Assembly (NCBI RefSeq): GCF_004000805.1
Contig: NZ_BILY01000016.1
Coordinates: 62,001-126,000 of the forward strand
Reading direction: 5' to 3'
DNA length: 64,000 nucleotides
Source of the DNA: Paenibacillus glycanilyticus NBRC 16618
Lineage (GTDB): Bacteria > Bacillota > Bacilli > Paenibacillales > Paenibacillaceae
The stretch's first letter is position 1. Every line of letters begins with the position of its first letter. The notes below the pieces were generated by a model, which was not told the DNA's origin, searched no databases, and was given only the letters and a program-made list of their open reading frames with translations. Below, piece by piece: positions 8,469-17,410 of this stretch. A program made the position numbers and the translations under genes.

Positions 8469-8520
8469 GACAAAAAAGACCACCCTTTAGGGCATTGCCC
8501 CTTAGGATGGTCTTTCTGTC
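8469..8520 (-). terminator. Terminator of the sugar importer operon
   Basis: An extended stem, AAAGACCACCCTTTAGGGC against GCCCCTTAGGATGGTCTTT, with further pairing outward (GACA/TGTC). It lies just past the last permease gene (stop at 8527). Confidence 0.8.
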
Positions 8521-8526
8521 GTTTGG

Positions 8527-9429
8527 TTATTCTTTTACGCCGCCGAGCTGCATGCCGACAACGAAGTATTTCTGCAGGAACGGATAAACAACGAGAATCG
8601 GCAAGGATGCGACGATTGTAATGGCAGCGCGGATCGACAGAGGCGTAACCATTGCTTTTGCCGCGCTGGCATCGCCGCCGTTTTGCAGCGCCGGATTACT
8701 GTTGGAGTTCATCGCCGACGAGAGAAGCTTCATCAGCTCATACTGAAGCGTGCTGAGCTCCTGCTTGGAAGAGGTGAACAGGAACGTATCGAACCAAGAG
8801 TTCCACTGTCCTACCGCTACGAACAAAGCCACCGTTGCGAGTACCGGCTGGCAGAGCGGCAGAATGACCTGCAGGAAGATGCGGAAGTCGCCAGCACCGT
8901 CTACTTTTGCCGACTCGATCAGGCTCTCCGACAACGTACCGATATACGTGCGGATGACGATCATGTTAAAAGCGCTGACCAGGCCAGGAACGATGTACAC
9001 CAGGAAGTTATTGAGAAGGTGAAGGTCCTTAACCAAGAAGTAATACGGAATCAGACCCGCGTTAAAGTACATCGTCATTACGATAATAATCGTGATTGGC
9101 TTACGGAAAGCATATTCCTTCCGGCTTACCGTATAGGCCAGCATCGTCGTAAGGAACAAGCTGAGCACGGTTGCCAGAACGGTACGCGCGATCGAGATAA
9201 AGAAGGCATTAAATACGGTGCCTGTAACAAATACCGCCTTATAGTTCTGAAGCGTCCATTCCCGCGGCCAGACGTAAATACCGCCCCGAATCGTATCAAG
9301 CCCCGCATTAAAGGATACGGCTAGCGTATTCAAGAAGGGGTAGAGCGTAACTACGGCCAGCAATATCATGATGATGGCATTGACTGTACCAAAAATCGCC
9401 GGCTCAAGCTGAAGTGTTCTTTTTCTCAT
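8527..9429 (-). CDS. Carbohydrate ABC transporter permease, YtcP/LplC type
   Basis: A 300-residue inner-membrane permease of the MalG/LplC class. It has six predicted helices, starting VNAIIMILLAVVTLYPFLNT. The EAA loop that contacts the ATPase is ESAKVDGAGDFRIFLQVILP, and the C-terminal end LQKYFVVGMQLGGVKE matches the class. The family imports oligosaccharides or polysaccharide fragments, energised by a shared MsmX-like ATPase encoded elsewhere; no ATPase gene is in this operon. It follows the LplB-type permease by 16 bases and closes the operon. Substrate unknown. Confidence 0.92.
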   Translation of the reverse strand: MRKRTLQLEPAIFGTVNAIIMILLAVVTLYPFLNTLAVSFNAGLDTIRGGIYVWPREWTLQNYKAVFVTGTVFNAFFISIARTVLATVLSLFLTTMLAYTVSRKEYAFRKPITIIIVMTMYFNAGLIPYYFLVKDLHLLNNFLVYIVPGLVSAFNMIVIRTYIGTLSESLIESAKVDGAGDFRIFLQVILPLCQPVLATVALFVAVGQWNSWFDTFLFTSSKQELSTLQYELMKLLSSAMNSNSNPALQNGGDASAAKAMVTPLSIRAAITIVASLPILVVYPFLQKYFVVGMQLGGVKE

Positions 9430-9445
9430 TGTAATCCCCTCCTTA

Positions 9446-10408
9446 TCAAATAAGCCTTTCTTCGCCGAATCGCTTCGCTATCGTATTGGCGGCGTAGATA
9501 AGCGTGATGCTGACAACCGTCTTGAATATACCTGCTGCGGTTGCAAGCGAATAGTTGCCCTGCTTGAGTCCGTATTTCAGTACGAATATATCTATGGTCT
9601 CCGACCAATCGACTACAACGCCATTGCCAAGCAAATATTGCACTTCAAAGCCAGCTTCCAGAATCCAGCCCAGGTTCATGATGAGCAAAATAATAACGAT
9701 GGACTTGATGCCTGGCAGCGTTATATACCACATCTTATGGTAACGGTTAGCCCCGTCAATCTCCGCCGCCTCATACAGGGATGGATCAATCGAGGTAATC
9801 GCCGCCAGATAGATGATTGCATTCCAACCGACTTCTTTCCATACATGCGATGCGCCAACAATGCCCCAGAAATATTTAGGCTCACTAAGCCACATGATAG
9901 GCTCGTGAATAATCCCAAGCTTCATCAATACTTCATTGACGATACCGCCATCCACGGACAGCGAAGTTGCAACAATTCCAGTTACGATAATCCACGATAG
10001 AAAATGCGGCAAATACGAAATCGTTTGAATCGAACGTTTAAACAGCTTGTTCTTCACTTCGTTTAACAGAATCGCGAAAACAATGGCCGTTACGAAGCCT
10101 AATACCATGTTAATGGCACTCATGCCAATCGTATTACGCAAAACGCGCAAGAAACTGTCATCGGTAAACAAGAATTTAAACTGCTTTAAGCCAACCCACT
10201 CTTGCTCGCCGAAAGATTTTGCCGGCTTGTAATTCTGGAAAGCCATTGTCCAGCCCCAAATCGGGTAATACGAGAAGAGCATGACATAAATGAGTACGGG
10301 CAGCGACATCCACATAAGCTGACCCTGGTTTTTGAACCGCTTGGATTTGCGGGTCTTCTTAGGCTGGATAGCAGCCTCTACAGCTATAGTATCTACAGGT
10401 TTCGCCAT
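9446..10408 (-). CDS. ABC transporter permease, LplB type
   Basis: A 320-residue permease of the MalF/LplB class. A basic cytoplasmic N-terminus (QPKKTRKSKRFKNQGQ) precedes six helices beginning LMWMSLPVLIYVMLFSYYPI. The GWTMAFQNYKPAKSF segment and the EAA loop EAAEIDGANRYHKMWYITLP are typical. It pairs with the LplC-type permease downstream and the lipoprotein upstream. An 84-base gap with a strong hairpin separates it from the binding-protein gene, which would lower permease mRNA relative to binding protein. Confidence 0.92.
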   Translation of the reverse strand: MAKPVDTIAVEAAIQPKKTRKSKRFKNQGQLMWMSLPVLIYVMLFSYYPIWGWTMAFQNYKPAKSFGEQEWVGLKQFKFLFTDDSFLRVLRNTIGMSAINMVLGFVTAIVFAILLNEVKNKLFKRSIQTISYLPHFLSWIIVTGIVATSLSVDGGIVNEVLMKLGIIHEPIMWLSEPKYFWGIVGASHVWKEVGWNAIIYLAAITSIDPSLYEAAEIDGANRYHKMWYITLPGIKSIVIILLIMNLGWILEAGFEVQYLLGNGVVVDWSETIDIFVLKYGLKQGNYSLATAAGIFKTVVSITLIYAANTIAKRFGEERLI

Positions 10409-10435
10409 CTCTCTTCCTTCCTCCGCTCCAAAGAT

Positions 10436-10478
10436 AAAGCGGAAGGGCTGAGGCAGTCTGCTTCATCCCTTCCGCTTT
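10436..10478 (-). terminator. Intercistronic hairpin after the binding-protein gene
   Basis: A perfect 12-bp stem, AAAGCGGAAGGG against CCCTTCCGCTTT with a 19-base loop, lies between the binding-protein stop (10492) and the permease start (10408). Such hairpins act as partial terminators or mRNA-stability barriers in sugar importer operons. There is no long T run, so partial effect is inferred. Confidence 0.65.
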
Positions 10479-10491
10479 CTGCTGCCTTACA

Positions 10492-12213
10492 TTAATTGGT
10501 GCTCCAATTTTTAATACGCCATTGAATTTGTTCGTTAATGCGGTCCTCGTAAGCTTTTACGTTGATTTTCTTATACTCGTTTACGTAATCCTGCCATACT
10601 TTATCGAATTGATCAGGTTTCGACATAATCGCTCTAGGCAGGAATTTCAGCGAAGCATCCGTCATTTTCTTGTTGGCAATCGAAGCATCGGAGCCGTCAA
10701 TCAGGTCGATCTGCCAAGCCGGGTAGTAAACCGGGTTATCCGGCGGCATCGAGAAGAATTCCGTCCATGTTTTGTGGCCGTAAGCATTCAGAACTTCTTT
10801 GTCGACATCTTTCAAGCTGTCATAGAATTCTACAGGGTCTCCGCCCGGCGATGTTGCATTGCCGTCGCTCAAAGTACCTTCAATCTTAGGCAGGTATCCG
10901 TAAATGCCGTCTCCGAGGTTAGCAAGCTTCCAAGCCGGATCCTCGTAGTTTTTGCGTTGCTCAGGCGTTCTGGTATATTTGCCGTCTGCGCCAACTTGAT
11001 AGTCAACGCCTTCTTCGCCCCAAGTGAACATCTTCTGGTATTTCTCATCCATCAGCTGTTCAAGCGCTTGAATAATGCGTTTCGGATCCTTCGCGTCTAC
11101 CGAAATACCAAAGCCGTTGTTCAAGTTGATAACGGCGCGGTCGCGGTAGTAGTCCTTAGTGCTTGTGTCATAAACAAGCGGGAAGCCTACGTAAGTGCGG
11201 TCGGACTTGCCTTGCGTATTCAGGGAATCTTCCGCGGTTTGGAAGTTCCAGTGCTGGTCGAACATACCAAGGACATTGCCTTGAGTCAGCTTCGCCAGAT
11301 ACTGGTCATAGTTTTGAGTGAAAGCTTCTTTATCCATCAGCCCTTCGTTGTACAGGCCATTCAATTCTTTATAGTAGGTTTTCGAAATATCCTGTGTCGC
11401 GAAAACGCTTGCCACGCCATTGTCTACAACAACGCCGCCGTCGTTTGGATGTCCTGTCAGATGCTCAGGCGCATTCAGCAGGCCGAATGTCCGCCAGTCG
11501 GACGCGAGTGTCGTAAAGCCGATTGTTTTCTGACCGTCGATTTCAGGATATTTCGCCTGATATTCGCGGATCAGCTTCATATAATCATCAAGAGTTTGGA
11601 GTTTAGGATAACCGAATTCCTTCAGTACGGCTTTTTGAATCCAGAAGGCTGGACCGCTGTAGAACGTTTCGTTCACATTGCCTTGATACGCGCCGTAGTT
11701 AGGCAGCCAGTAAATGTGGCCGTCGGAAGGATCCTTCATCCGGTTCCAGTATTTCGCGTAATGCTCTTTCAGCTTTGGAGCATACTGCTCAATAAGATCT
11801 TCAAGCGGAATAACAGCACCCGCCGATACAAGCTTAGGGTCCGCGGTAATCAAATCAGGATAGTCGCCGCCGGCAATCATAACGCCAAGCTTTTGCTCAA
11901 GGTCGCCTACCAGGAATTCCGTCTTAAACGTAATGCCCAGATCTTCTTTAATTTTTTTGAACAGCTTGTTGTCCGGTGTTGGCGATTGGCCAGGAGCCCC
12001 GATAAAAGCGGAGATCTCGATTGGCTTCAATGCCTCATCCGTTGCATTTGTGCCCGAATTGCCTGCGTTCGCAGATGCAGATGGCGCAGCGGACGCATCG
12101 CTGTTACTATTTTTGCCACCGTTATTGCCATTACTGCACGCTGCAACCGTTAAACTCAAGGCAACCGCGACTGCCATAGTTGTCAACAATGGCTTTTTTG
12201 CTTTAACCCCCAT
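10492..12213 (-). CDS. Extracellular solute-binding lipoprotein, LplA type
   Basis: A 573-residue sugar-binding lipoprotein. The signal peptide (LLTTMAVAVALSLTVAAC) ends in a lipobox with Cys26, followed by a Gly/Asn/Ser/Ala-rich linker of about 35 residues and a large type-1 bacterial solute-binding domain (MIAGGDYPDLI near residue 111; ALEQLMDEKYQKMFTWGEEG). Its length fits the LplA group in Paenibacillus. AGGAGGAG lies before ATG 12213. A 91-base gap to the regulator gene upstream holds a cre-like site (12264-12277), so the importer may have its own promoter in addition to read-through. The ligand is probably an oligosaccharide; identity unknown. Confidence 0.93.
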   Translation of the reverse strand: MGVKAKKPLLTTMAVAVALSLTVAACSNGNNGGKNSNSDASAAPSASANAGNSGTNATDEALKPIEISAFIGAPGQSPTPDNKLFKKIKEDLGITFKTEFLVGDLEQKLGVMIAGGDYPDLITADPKLVSAGAVIPLEDLIEQYAPKLKEHYAKYWNRMKDPSDGHIYWLPNYGAYQGNVNETFYSGPAFWIQKAVLKEFGYPKLQTLDDYMKLIREYQAKYPEIDGQKTIGFTTLASDWRTFGLLNAPEHLTGHPNDGGVVVDNGVASVFATQDISKTYYKELNGLYNEGLMDKEAFTQNYDQYLAKLTQGNVLGMFDQHWNFQTAEDSLNTQGKSDRTYVGFPLVYDTSTKDYYRDRAVINLNNGFGISVDAKDPKRIIQALEQLMDEKYQKMFTWGEEGVDYQVGADGKYTRTPEQRKNYEDPAWKLANLGDGIYGYLPKIEGTLSDGNATSPGGDPVEFYDSLKDVDKEVLNAYGHKTWTEFFSMPPDNPVYYPAWQIDLIDGSDASIANKKMTDASLKFLPRAIMSKPDQFDKVWQDYVNEYKKINVKAYEDRINEQIQWRIKNWSTN

Positions 12214-12263
12214 TTGCTTCTCCTCCTACGGATTGTGTGCTTACCTCTACATTATGAAGCATT

Positions 12264-12277
12264 TGAATGCGTTTACA
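12264..12277 (-). promoter_or_regulatory. CcpA cre-like site before the binding-protein gene
   Basis: On the minus strand TGTAAACGCATTCA, 13 of 14 matches to the TGWAANCGNTNWCA consensus, in the 91-base gap upstream of the importer. Confidence 0.5.
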
Positions 12278-12304
12278 TCATAATCAGAGTTAAGCATTAT
12301 ACCC

Positions 12305-13864
12305 CTACGATTTAAGGTGGGGTATTGTTTTTTTATACTCGGCAAGCTTCATGCCGAAGCGTTTCTCGAATTGCTTCAGGAAATGTTGATAGCTGCAATA
12401 ACCAAGCCTCTCCGCCAGTGCTGACCCCGAAATATCCTGGTTATGGAGCAGTTTCTTCGCATCGTTCATCCGCAGTTGATGAATATATTCATGAATGCTG
12501 ACGCCGTATTTTCTGGTAAAAGCCTGCCCCAGGTAAACCGGATTCATATAAAAGATTTCCCCTATCTCCTTCACCGTAACGGATTCGCAGTAGTGCTGGC
12601 GCAAATATTCCTCTACCTTGGCAATAGTTCCTCCCTGCTGCCGGCTTCGGCACAATGACAATTCTTCACGGCACATTAGGCAAAAGCTCAGCAAAAACGC
12701 ATGCAGCTTCATCAAAGAATGCTCATTCGCCCCAACAAGCGGATACCCGGTCTTCTCAAGCATCTGGTCCGCGTCCCCGCCAAGCTCTTTGTAAATGCCG
12801 GAGCACTGCACCATAATGTGGGTAGAAAAGGCGGAGATCAAGGAAGGCATCGTTCTTTTATCGGCGAAATGATCAAAGATCTGCTGCAGGCGCTCTACAA
12901 TCCTCTCTTCATCATTGGTTTCAACGGCCTCAATGATTTTTTCGGCTGCCTCCCATAGATGCGAATCATAGCCAAAGCCCTGCTCCTTAATCTCGTCATA
13001 GTAGAGAGGTCTCTCTCTACGGTCATAAAAGAGATAAGCACCCGCTTCCTCGGCGTGCCGGTAAGAGCTTCCAAGCTGCTCCGGCTCCTTCACCAGACTG
13101 CCGACTACCATGCTGAGGCTTCCGCGAATCGATCCCCGGAGCGCTTTGTAAAGAAGCTCTGCCGCATCCTGCATAGCCGACTTGCTATCGTCCCGAAGTA
13201 TACAGGCCATCCCGAAAGAGGTCAGCTCCTGATCCAATATGCAGCCTCCGGCTCCTCCTTCGACTTGCCCCTTCTCAAGCAGTTTCTCAACCTCTTCCAC
13301 CGCGGATGTTAATTCCGATTCGTCCACTGCAACACGCATGTATACCCATCCGGCAGCCTCTGCGGAGATGCGTTTAATGGAAGTTTGGTCAGCATCGGAA
13401 AGTTCCTCGCCGCGAAGCAATGCGGTTAACGCGCGTCTCTGCGCGCAGCGCTCCGTATAGCGGACAACCTTCTGTTTGCGGGTCTCTTCCTCCAATGTTT
13501 TGTTCAAACATTCCAGCACTTCATCGGCTTCATCGCTCATAATCGGTTTGGTCAAATAATGCGAGACGCCCAGCTGCAAAGCGCGCCTTGCATACTCGAA
13601 ATCGCTGTAGCCGCTCATAACGACGAATTTAGTCTGTTTATGGCCCTCCAGCCTCATCTGGGAAATAAGCTCCAGTCCGTCCATGATCGGCATGCGAATA
13701 TCCGTAACGACTAAATCGGGCTTGGATTCCCGGATCAGGCGGGCTGCTTCTTCGCCGTCTCCGCAGACCGATTCCACCTCGAATCCATTCTTCTTCCAAT
13801 CGATTAATAATTGAAGACCCTCTATTGCAAACGGCTCATCATCAACGAGCAAAACACGGTACAT
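12305..13864 (-). CDS. Response regulator, YesN type (receiver plus AraC HTH)
   Basis: A 519-residue regulator. The receiver domain has the acidic pair in LLVDDEP, the phosphoacceptor Asp in VVTDIRMPIMDG, the Ser of VVMSGYSDFEYA and the Lys of YLTKP, so it is complete. A middle region of about 270 residues precedes a C-terminal AraC-type double HTH (VKEIGEIFYMNPVYLGQAF; ALAERLGYCSYQHFLKQFEK). GGGGGAG lies just before ATG 13864, which sets the start; the reading from 13882 is only the same frame extended over the ribosome site. It is the second of two AraC-type regulators around one kinase and lies immediately upstream of the importer it probably activates. Confidence 0.92.
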   Translation of the reverse strand: MYRVLLVDDEPFAIEGLQLLIDWKKNGFEVESVCGDGEEAARLIRESKPDLVVTDIRMPIMDGLELISQMRLEGHKQTKFVVMSGYSDFEYARRALQLGVSHYLTKPIMSDEADEVLECLNKTLEEETRKQKVVRYTERCAQRRALTALLRGEELSDADQTSIKRISAEAAGWVYMRVAVDESELTSAVEEVEKLLEKGQVEGGAGGCILDQELTSFGMACILRDDSKSAMQDAAELLYKALRGSIRGSLSMVVGSLVKEPEQLGSSYRHAEEAGAYLFYDRRERPLYYDEIKEQGFGYDSHLWEAAEKIIEAVETNDEERIVERLQQIFDHFADKRTMPSLISAFSTHIMVQCSGIYKELGGDADQMLEKTGYPLVGANEHSLMKLHAFLLSFCLMCREELSLCRSRQQGGTIAKVEEYLRQHYCESVTVKEIGEIFYMNPVYLGQAFTRKYGVSIHEYIHQLRMNDAKKLLHNQDISGSALAERLGYCSYQHFLKQFEKRFGMKLAEYKKTIPHLKS

Positions 13865-13882
13865 ACTGCTCCCCCTTTCCAA

Positions 13883-15682
13883 TTACGAAGCCGTGCCCGG
13901 CTTTGTCTGGTTATTCTCAAGCTGGTGAAGAGGTATTTGATAGCTCACGGTCAGCCCGCCCTCCGGGCCGTTCATCATCCGGAACTGTACGCTTTCATGG
14001 TAAAAAAGCTCCAGCCTGCGGTACACGTTGCGAAGTCCGACATGTCCTTCCATCGCATGCTCCGAACGGACCGCCTGCTGAATCCGGTCCAGTGCCTCCT
14101 GCTCCATGCCGATTCCGTTATCGGCTACGGAGACCGTTAACCCCCGTTCGGACATGCGAGCCTCGATTCTGACGGCTCCTCCGCCTTTAATCGCCTGCAG
14201 TCCGTGCTTGCAGGCATTCTCCGCCAGCGGCTGAATGCTCATGATCGGTACCCGGACGTCATTCGCAAGCGGATCAATATCAACAACATAATCAAACCGA
14301 TCGCCGAAACGGAATTTCTCAATCTGCAGGTACATCAAGGTGAACTGCAGCTCCTCCTTCAGCGGTACCAGATCATCTGCCCGCCGGAGCAGCCTCCGTA
14401 GAAGAAGCGAGAGGCTTTTTATAATTTCGGTCACATCCTTGTAACCGTTTTTCGTCGCCACAACAAGAAGGGCATTTAAAGTATTGAACAGGAAATGCGG
14501 ATTCATCTGGCTCTGAAGCATATTCATCTCCATTCGCACCCGCTCGACCTCCAGGCTTTTCTGATGAATCTCGAGTTTGTAGACGTCGTTAATCAACGTA
14601 TTGATTTTCCTGGTCATCATATTGTAGGTGTTAATAAGTCCGCCAATCTCGTCTTTTCCTTCCGGGAGAGTGACCTGATCGAACCGCTCATTGCGCACGC
14701 GGTCCATATGCCGGGCCAACTTCTTGATCCGATAATGGTAAGAACGGAGCATAACGAATATTAACAGCGAAGGAATAAGCGTGCTTATGACCGCTAGCCA
14801 CAGGATGGAACGCCGCGCCTCATCCAGAAGAGTCGTAATCCGGTCGTTGTTAGCCCTGCCAACCAATTTCCATCCTTGCACGTAACTGACTGTGCCCAGC
14901 TTGGATACAAAAACGTCTCCCTTTGCCCAATCCGACATATCGGCATCATAAACCGACTTGCCGCGTCCGCCCGATTCCGCCACAACCTGATTCTGCTCGT
15001 TTACCAGCTCCAGCTGCAGGCTGTCGCTTTCCCTGCTCAAAATATCGTAGATTTTATCCACGTTCAAATCGATCCTTAGAAATTTGCGGTATTGCGGCTT
15101 TACAATGCTAAAGCCTTGATCCATGTCGCTGATGACGCTTATTTTCTTTGCCGGGCCCGTAGTTCCCGACGCCTCGGAATAAGCAATGACGCGAAAAGCA
15201 TGACCCGGCTGGCTTAACAATGGCCCCAGCCAAGGACTTTTTTCTTCCGGGGTATTAATGACGTAATAATTGTTGCCGGTCTGAATGGTATGGTTGTACG
15301 TATAAATCCGGATTTCCAAAATGTTCGGGTACACCGGCATGTAACGCTTCAGCTTATTGCGGAGAACGCTGTCATAGCTCTCGTAAGAGGAGACAGGGCT
15401 GTCGTAGGTTTTGTCGAGCACCTCGTTCAGGGAATCGTCGCCTTCGATGGAATGACTCACCGCAACGCTTTCGTCAATCATGCTGTGAAGCTCCGCCGCG
15501 GCCCGGTCCATCGATTTGCGAAGGTTCTCCTGTTCGCGAATCCGGATATTGTCCGAGTTCTGCTGGTAGAAAAAAACGTTGATGCCGATAATGGGAATGA
15601 GGATGCATAACAAGTAAATCATTAGAAACTTCAGGTTTAGGGGAATATCGTTGATTTTATTCGAAAACAGCCTGTTCTTCAC
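13883..15682 (-). CDS. Sensor histidine kinase, YesM/LytS type
   Basis: A 599-residue membrane kinase. A first helix (residues about 18-37, FLMIYLLCILIPIIGINVFF), an extracytoplasmic sensor region of about 250 residues, and a second helix (about 295-312) are followed by a HAMP domain. The His-kinase core has the phosphoacceptor in SQMNPHFLFNTLNALL, the N box in IQPLAENACKHGL and the G1 box in VADNGIGM. It overlaps the upstream regulator gene by 4 bases (ATGA), and the next regulator gene begins 19 bases after its stop region, so the three are one transcription unit. It likely senses a sugar or a cell-envelope product. Confidence 0.93.
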   Translation of the reverse strand: MKNRLFSNKINDIPLNLKFLMIYLLCILIPIIGINVFFYQQNSDNIRIREQENLRKSMDRAAAELHSMIDESVAVSHSIEGDDSLNEVLDKTYDSPVSSYESYDSVLRNKLKRYMPVYPNILEIRIYTYNHTIQTGNNYYVINTPEEKSPWLGPLLSQPGHAFRVIAYSEASGTTGPAKKISVISDMDQGFSIVKPQYRKFLRIDLNVDKIYDILSRESDSLQLELVNEQNQVVAESGGRGKSVYDADMSDWAKGDVFVSKLGTVSYVQGWKLVGRANNDRITTLLDEARRSILWLAVISTLIPSLLIFVMLRSYHYRIKKLARHMDRVRNERFDQVTLPEGKDEIGGLINTYNMMTRKINTLINDVYKLEIHQKSLEVERVRMEMNMLQSQMNPHFLFNTLNALLVVATKNGYKDVTEIIKSLSLLLRRLLRRADDLVPLKEELQFTLMYLQIEKFRFGDRFDYVVDIDPLANDVRVPIMSIQPLAENACKHGLQAIKGGGAVRIEARMSERGLTVSVADNGIGMEQEALDRIQQAVRSEHAMEGHVGLRNVYRRLELFYHESVQFRMMNGPEGGLTVSYQIPLHQLENNQTKPGTAS

Positions 15683-17211
15683 TCAAGACAATCCCCTTTT
15701 TGGTTTGATTTATAAGCCGATGGCGATACTTTCGTCAGGGACTTGAAGACGGAGCCGAAGTATTCCGTGCTGTGATAGCCAAGCTCGTTCGCAATGGTGG
15801 ACACCTTCAGATCCGTTCGAAGCAGCAGCTTCTTCGCTTCCTTAATCCTCAGAAGATGCATATAGTCGTTAAAGCAATAGCCGGTTACCCTCTTGAACTG
15901 CTGGCCCATATAGACCGGGTTCAGGCGGAACAGCTCCGCAAGGTCCTTCAACTGCAGCTTCTCCCGGTAATGATCGGTTACGAAGGCAACGGCCTCCTGG
16001 AGCCGGCCTTCCGGCCTCTTGCTGTTCAGCTCGTCGATCTGCCCGGCTGCCTGCAGGCACGCTGCCGACAACTGTTCCCGCACATTCCCCAGCAGGCCGT
16101 ATGGAGGCAGAATCCATTCCGGCGGATTGGCCGGATCCCCGCCGGCTTTATGATAAGCGCGAAGCAGTCCGCCCTGCAGATACGAGAGAGTTGCCGTCAA
16201 GCTGCTTGCCGGTTTATGGGTTCCTTCAACAAACTCAACGAGTGCGGTGGCAGCCTCTTCAATTGCGGAAAAATCGTTACGTTCTACCGCCGCTAATAAA
16301 GCCTCTGCCCGGCTTGCCGCATCCTCCCACCGCCAATGCGTCTGTTCATCCCTGTGCTCATACCAAAAGACACCCGCCCGTCCCTTATTATACAAGCCTC
16401 TGCTTCGGAGCTCCTGAAGCTGCGTATTCAGCTGTCTCAGATGCCGCCAGCCCCGCGTTTCCCCACTAACATAAATCGAGCACGAAGGCCACCGGCCGGA
16501 AAGCCTCTCCACCATCCGCCTAATGCCCGCGTCTAATCCCTCTTCCTGTCCATCCTGCTGCGGGGACCATACCAGCAGCCCAATTGAACCCGATGGCTCC
16601 TCCATGCATCCGAAGCCGGCCGGCAGCCCTGACAATTCAGCTTCCACTTCTTCCATAGTCGGCCCGGGCTTTCCAGCCTTTGCGTCCAAAACAATCAGTC
16701 TCCCCGTTGCCTCCGCCAAGCAGCCCAGACGGGAGGTCAAGGCTGTCCGAGCCTCCTCGCTCTCCTCCTGCAGCGCTCTGGCAAATACGATGGATAACGA
16801 TTCGCTCGCCGATGCCTCCATGCTGTTCCGCTGGTCCATGTCTAACCGAAGCGAATCGAGCAATTCATGTATTTCTTCTTCGATAAGCGGCTTTAACAGG
16901 TACTGCTCTATCTGATGACGGATCGCAAACTGCGCGGCGTCAAACCGCGAATACCCGCTCACAATCACCGTTTTTATCTCTTTCAGCCCTTGGCTTTGCT
17001 TCATTTGCCGGATCAGCTCAAGCCCATCCATAACCGGCATCTGCAGATCGGTAAATACAAGATCGGGCACTTCCCGCTCCATAACCTCAAGCGCTTCCCT
17101 GCCGTCCGAAACCGCCCAGCAAAGCCGGAACCCATGCGATTCCCAATCGACCATGGTTCTCCAGCCCTCCAGCATAAACGGTTCATCATCTACAACAAGT
17201 ACGTTGTACAT
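15679..17211 (-). CDS. Second YesN-type response regulator, first gene of the operon
   Basis: A 510-residue regulator from ATG 17211, whose ribosome site is AAAGGTGGT. The receiver is intact (LVVDDEPFM, phosphoacceptor in VFTDLQMPVMDG, VIVSGYS, YLLKP). A long divergent middle region is followed by a C-terminal AraC HTH pair (LKDLAELFRLNPVYMGQQF; STIANELGYHSTEYFGSVFK). It is more than a duplicate of the downstream regulator: the middle regions share little. Both flank the same kinase, so either one kinase drives two regulators or one regulator is driven elsewhere. Promoter, cre-like site and a 14-bp palindrome lie within 150 bases upstream. Confidence 0.92.
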   Translation of the reverse strand: MYNVLVVDDEPFMLEGWRTMVDWESHGFRLCWAVSDGREALEVMEREVPDLVFTDLQMPVMDGLELIRQMKQSQGLKEIKTVIVSGYSRFDAAQFAIRHQIEQYLLKPLIEEEIHELLDSLRLDMDQRNSMEASASESLSIVFARALQEESEEARTALTSRLGCLAEATGRLIVLDAKAGKPGPTMEEVEAELSGLPAGFGCMEEPSGSIGLLVWSPQQDGQEEGLDAGIRRMVERLSGRWPSCSIYVSGETRGWRHLRQLNTQLQELRSRGLYNKGRAGVFWYEHRDEQTHWRWEDAASRAEALLAAVERNDFSAIEEAATALVEFVEGTHKPASSLTATLSYLQGGLLRAYHKAGGDPANPPEWILPPYGLLGNVREQLSAACLQAAGQIDELNSKRPEGRLQEAVAFVTDHYREKLQLKDLAELFRLNPVYMGQQFKRVTGYCFNDYMHLLRIKEAKKLLLRTDLKVSTIANELGYHSTEYFGSVFKSLTKVSPSAYKSNQKGDCLE

Positions 17212-17314
17212 GCGAGCACCACCTTTCAGACGTTTATCTTCGTCGTCAATACCTACCCTCAGTGTCACATAGGGTTACACCATCAGCAATGTTAAAAAGT
17301 TAAGATTTATTGGA

Positions 17315-17357
17315 TTATCTTAAGATAAAATGTAAGCGTTTACGATTCATTTTGCAA
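17315..17357 (-). promoter_or_regulatory. Promoter with cre-like site and palindrome before the sensor operon
   Basis: Read on the minus strand: TTGCAA (17352-17357), 17-base spacer, TACATT (17329-17334). CGTAAACGCTTACA (17331-17344) matches the CcpA cre consensus at 13 of 14 positions and overlaps the -10. A perfect palindrome TTATCTTAAGATAA (17315-17328) lies at the expected transcription start and could be an operator. Confidence 0.6.
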
Positions 17358-17369
17358 CAAAATTGCAAA

Positions 17370-17387
17370 ACCCCGGTTCCCCGGGGT
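17370..17387 (-). terminator. Terminator of the AraC regulator gene
   Basis: Stem ACCCCGG / CCGGGGT with loop TTCC or its complement; on the minus strand it is followed by TTTTGCAATTTTG. Confidence 0.75.
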
Positions 17388-17410
17388 ACTGAGGCATTTG
17401 CCCGAATCGG

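Noticed and set aside
10522-12153. A 543-codon plus-strand open frame opposite the first binding-protein gene
   Set aside because: It is the antisense shadow of a gene with signal peptide, lipobox and ribosome site; the translation has no family pattern and no ribosome site.
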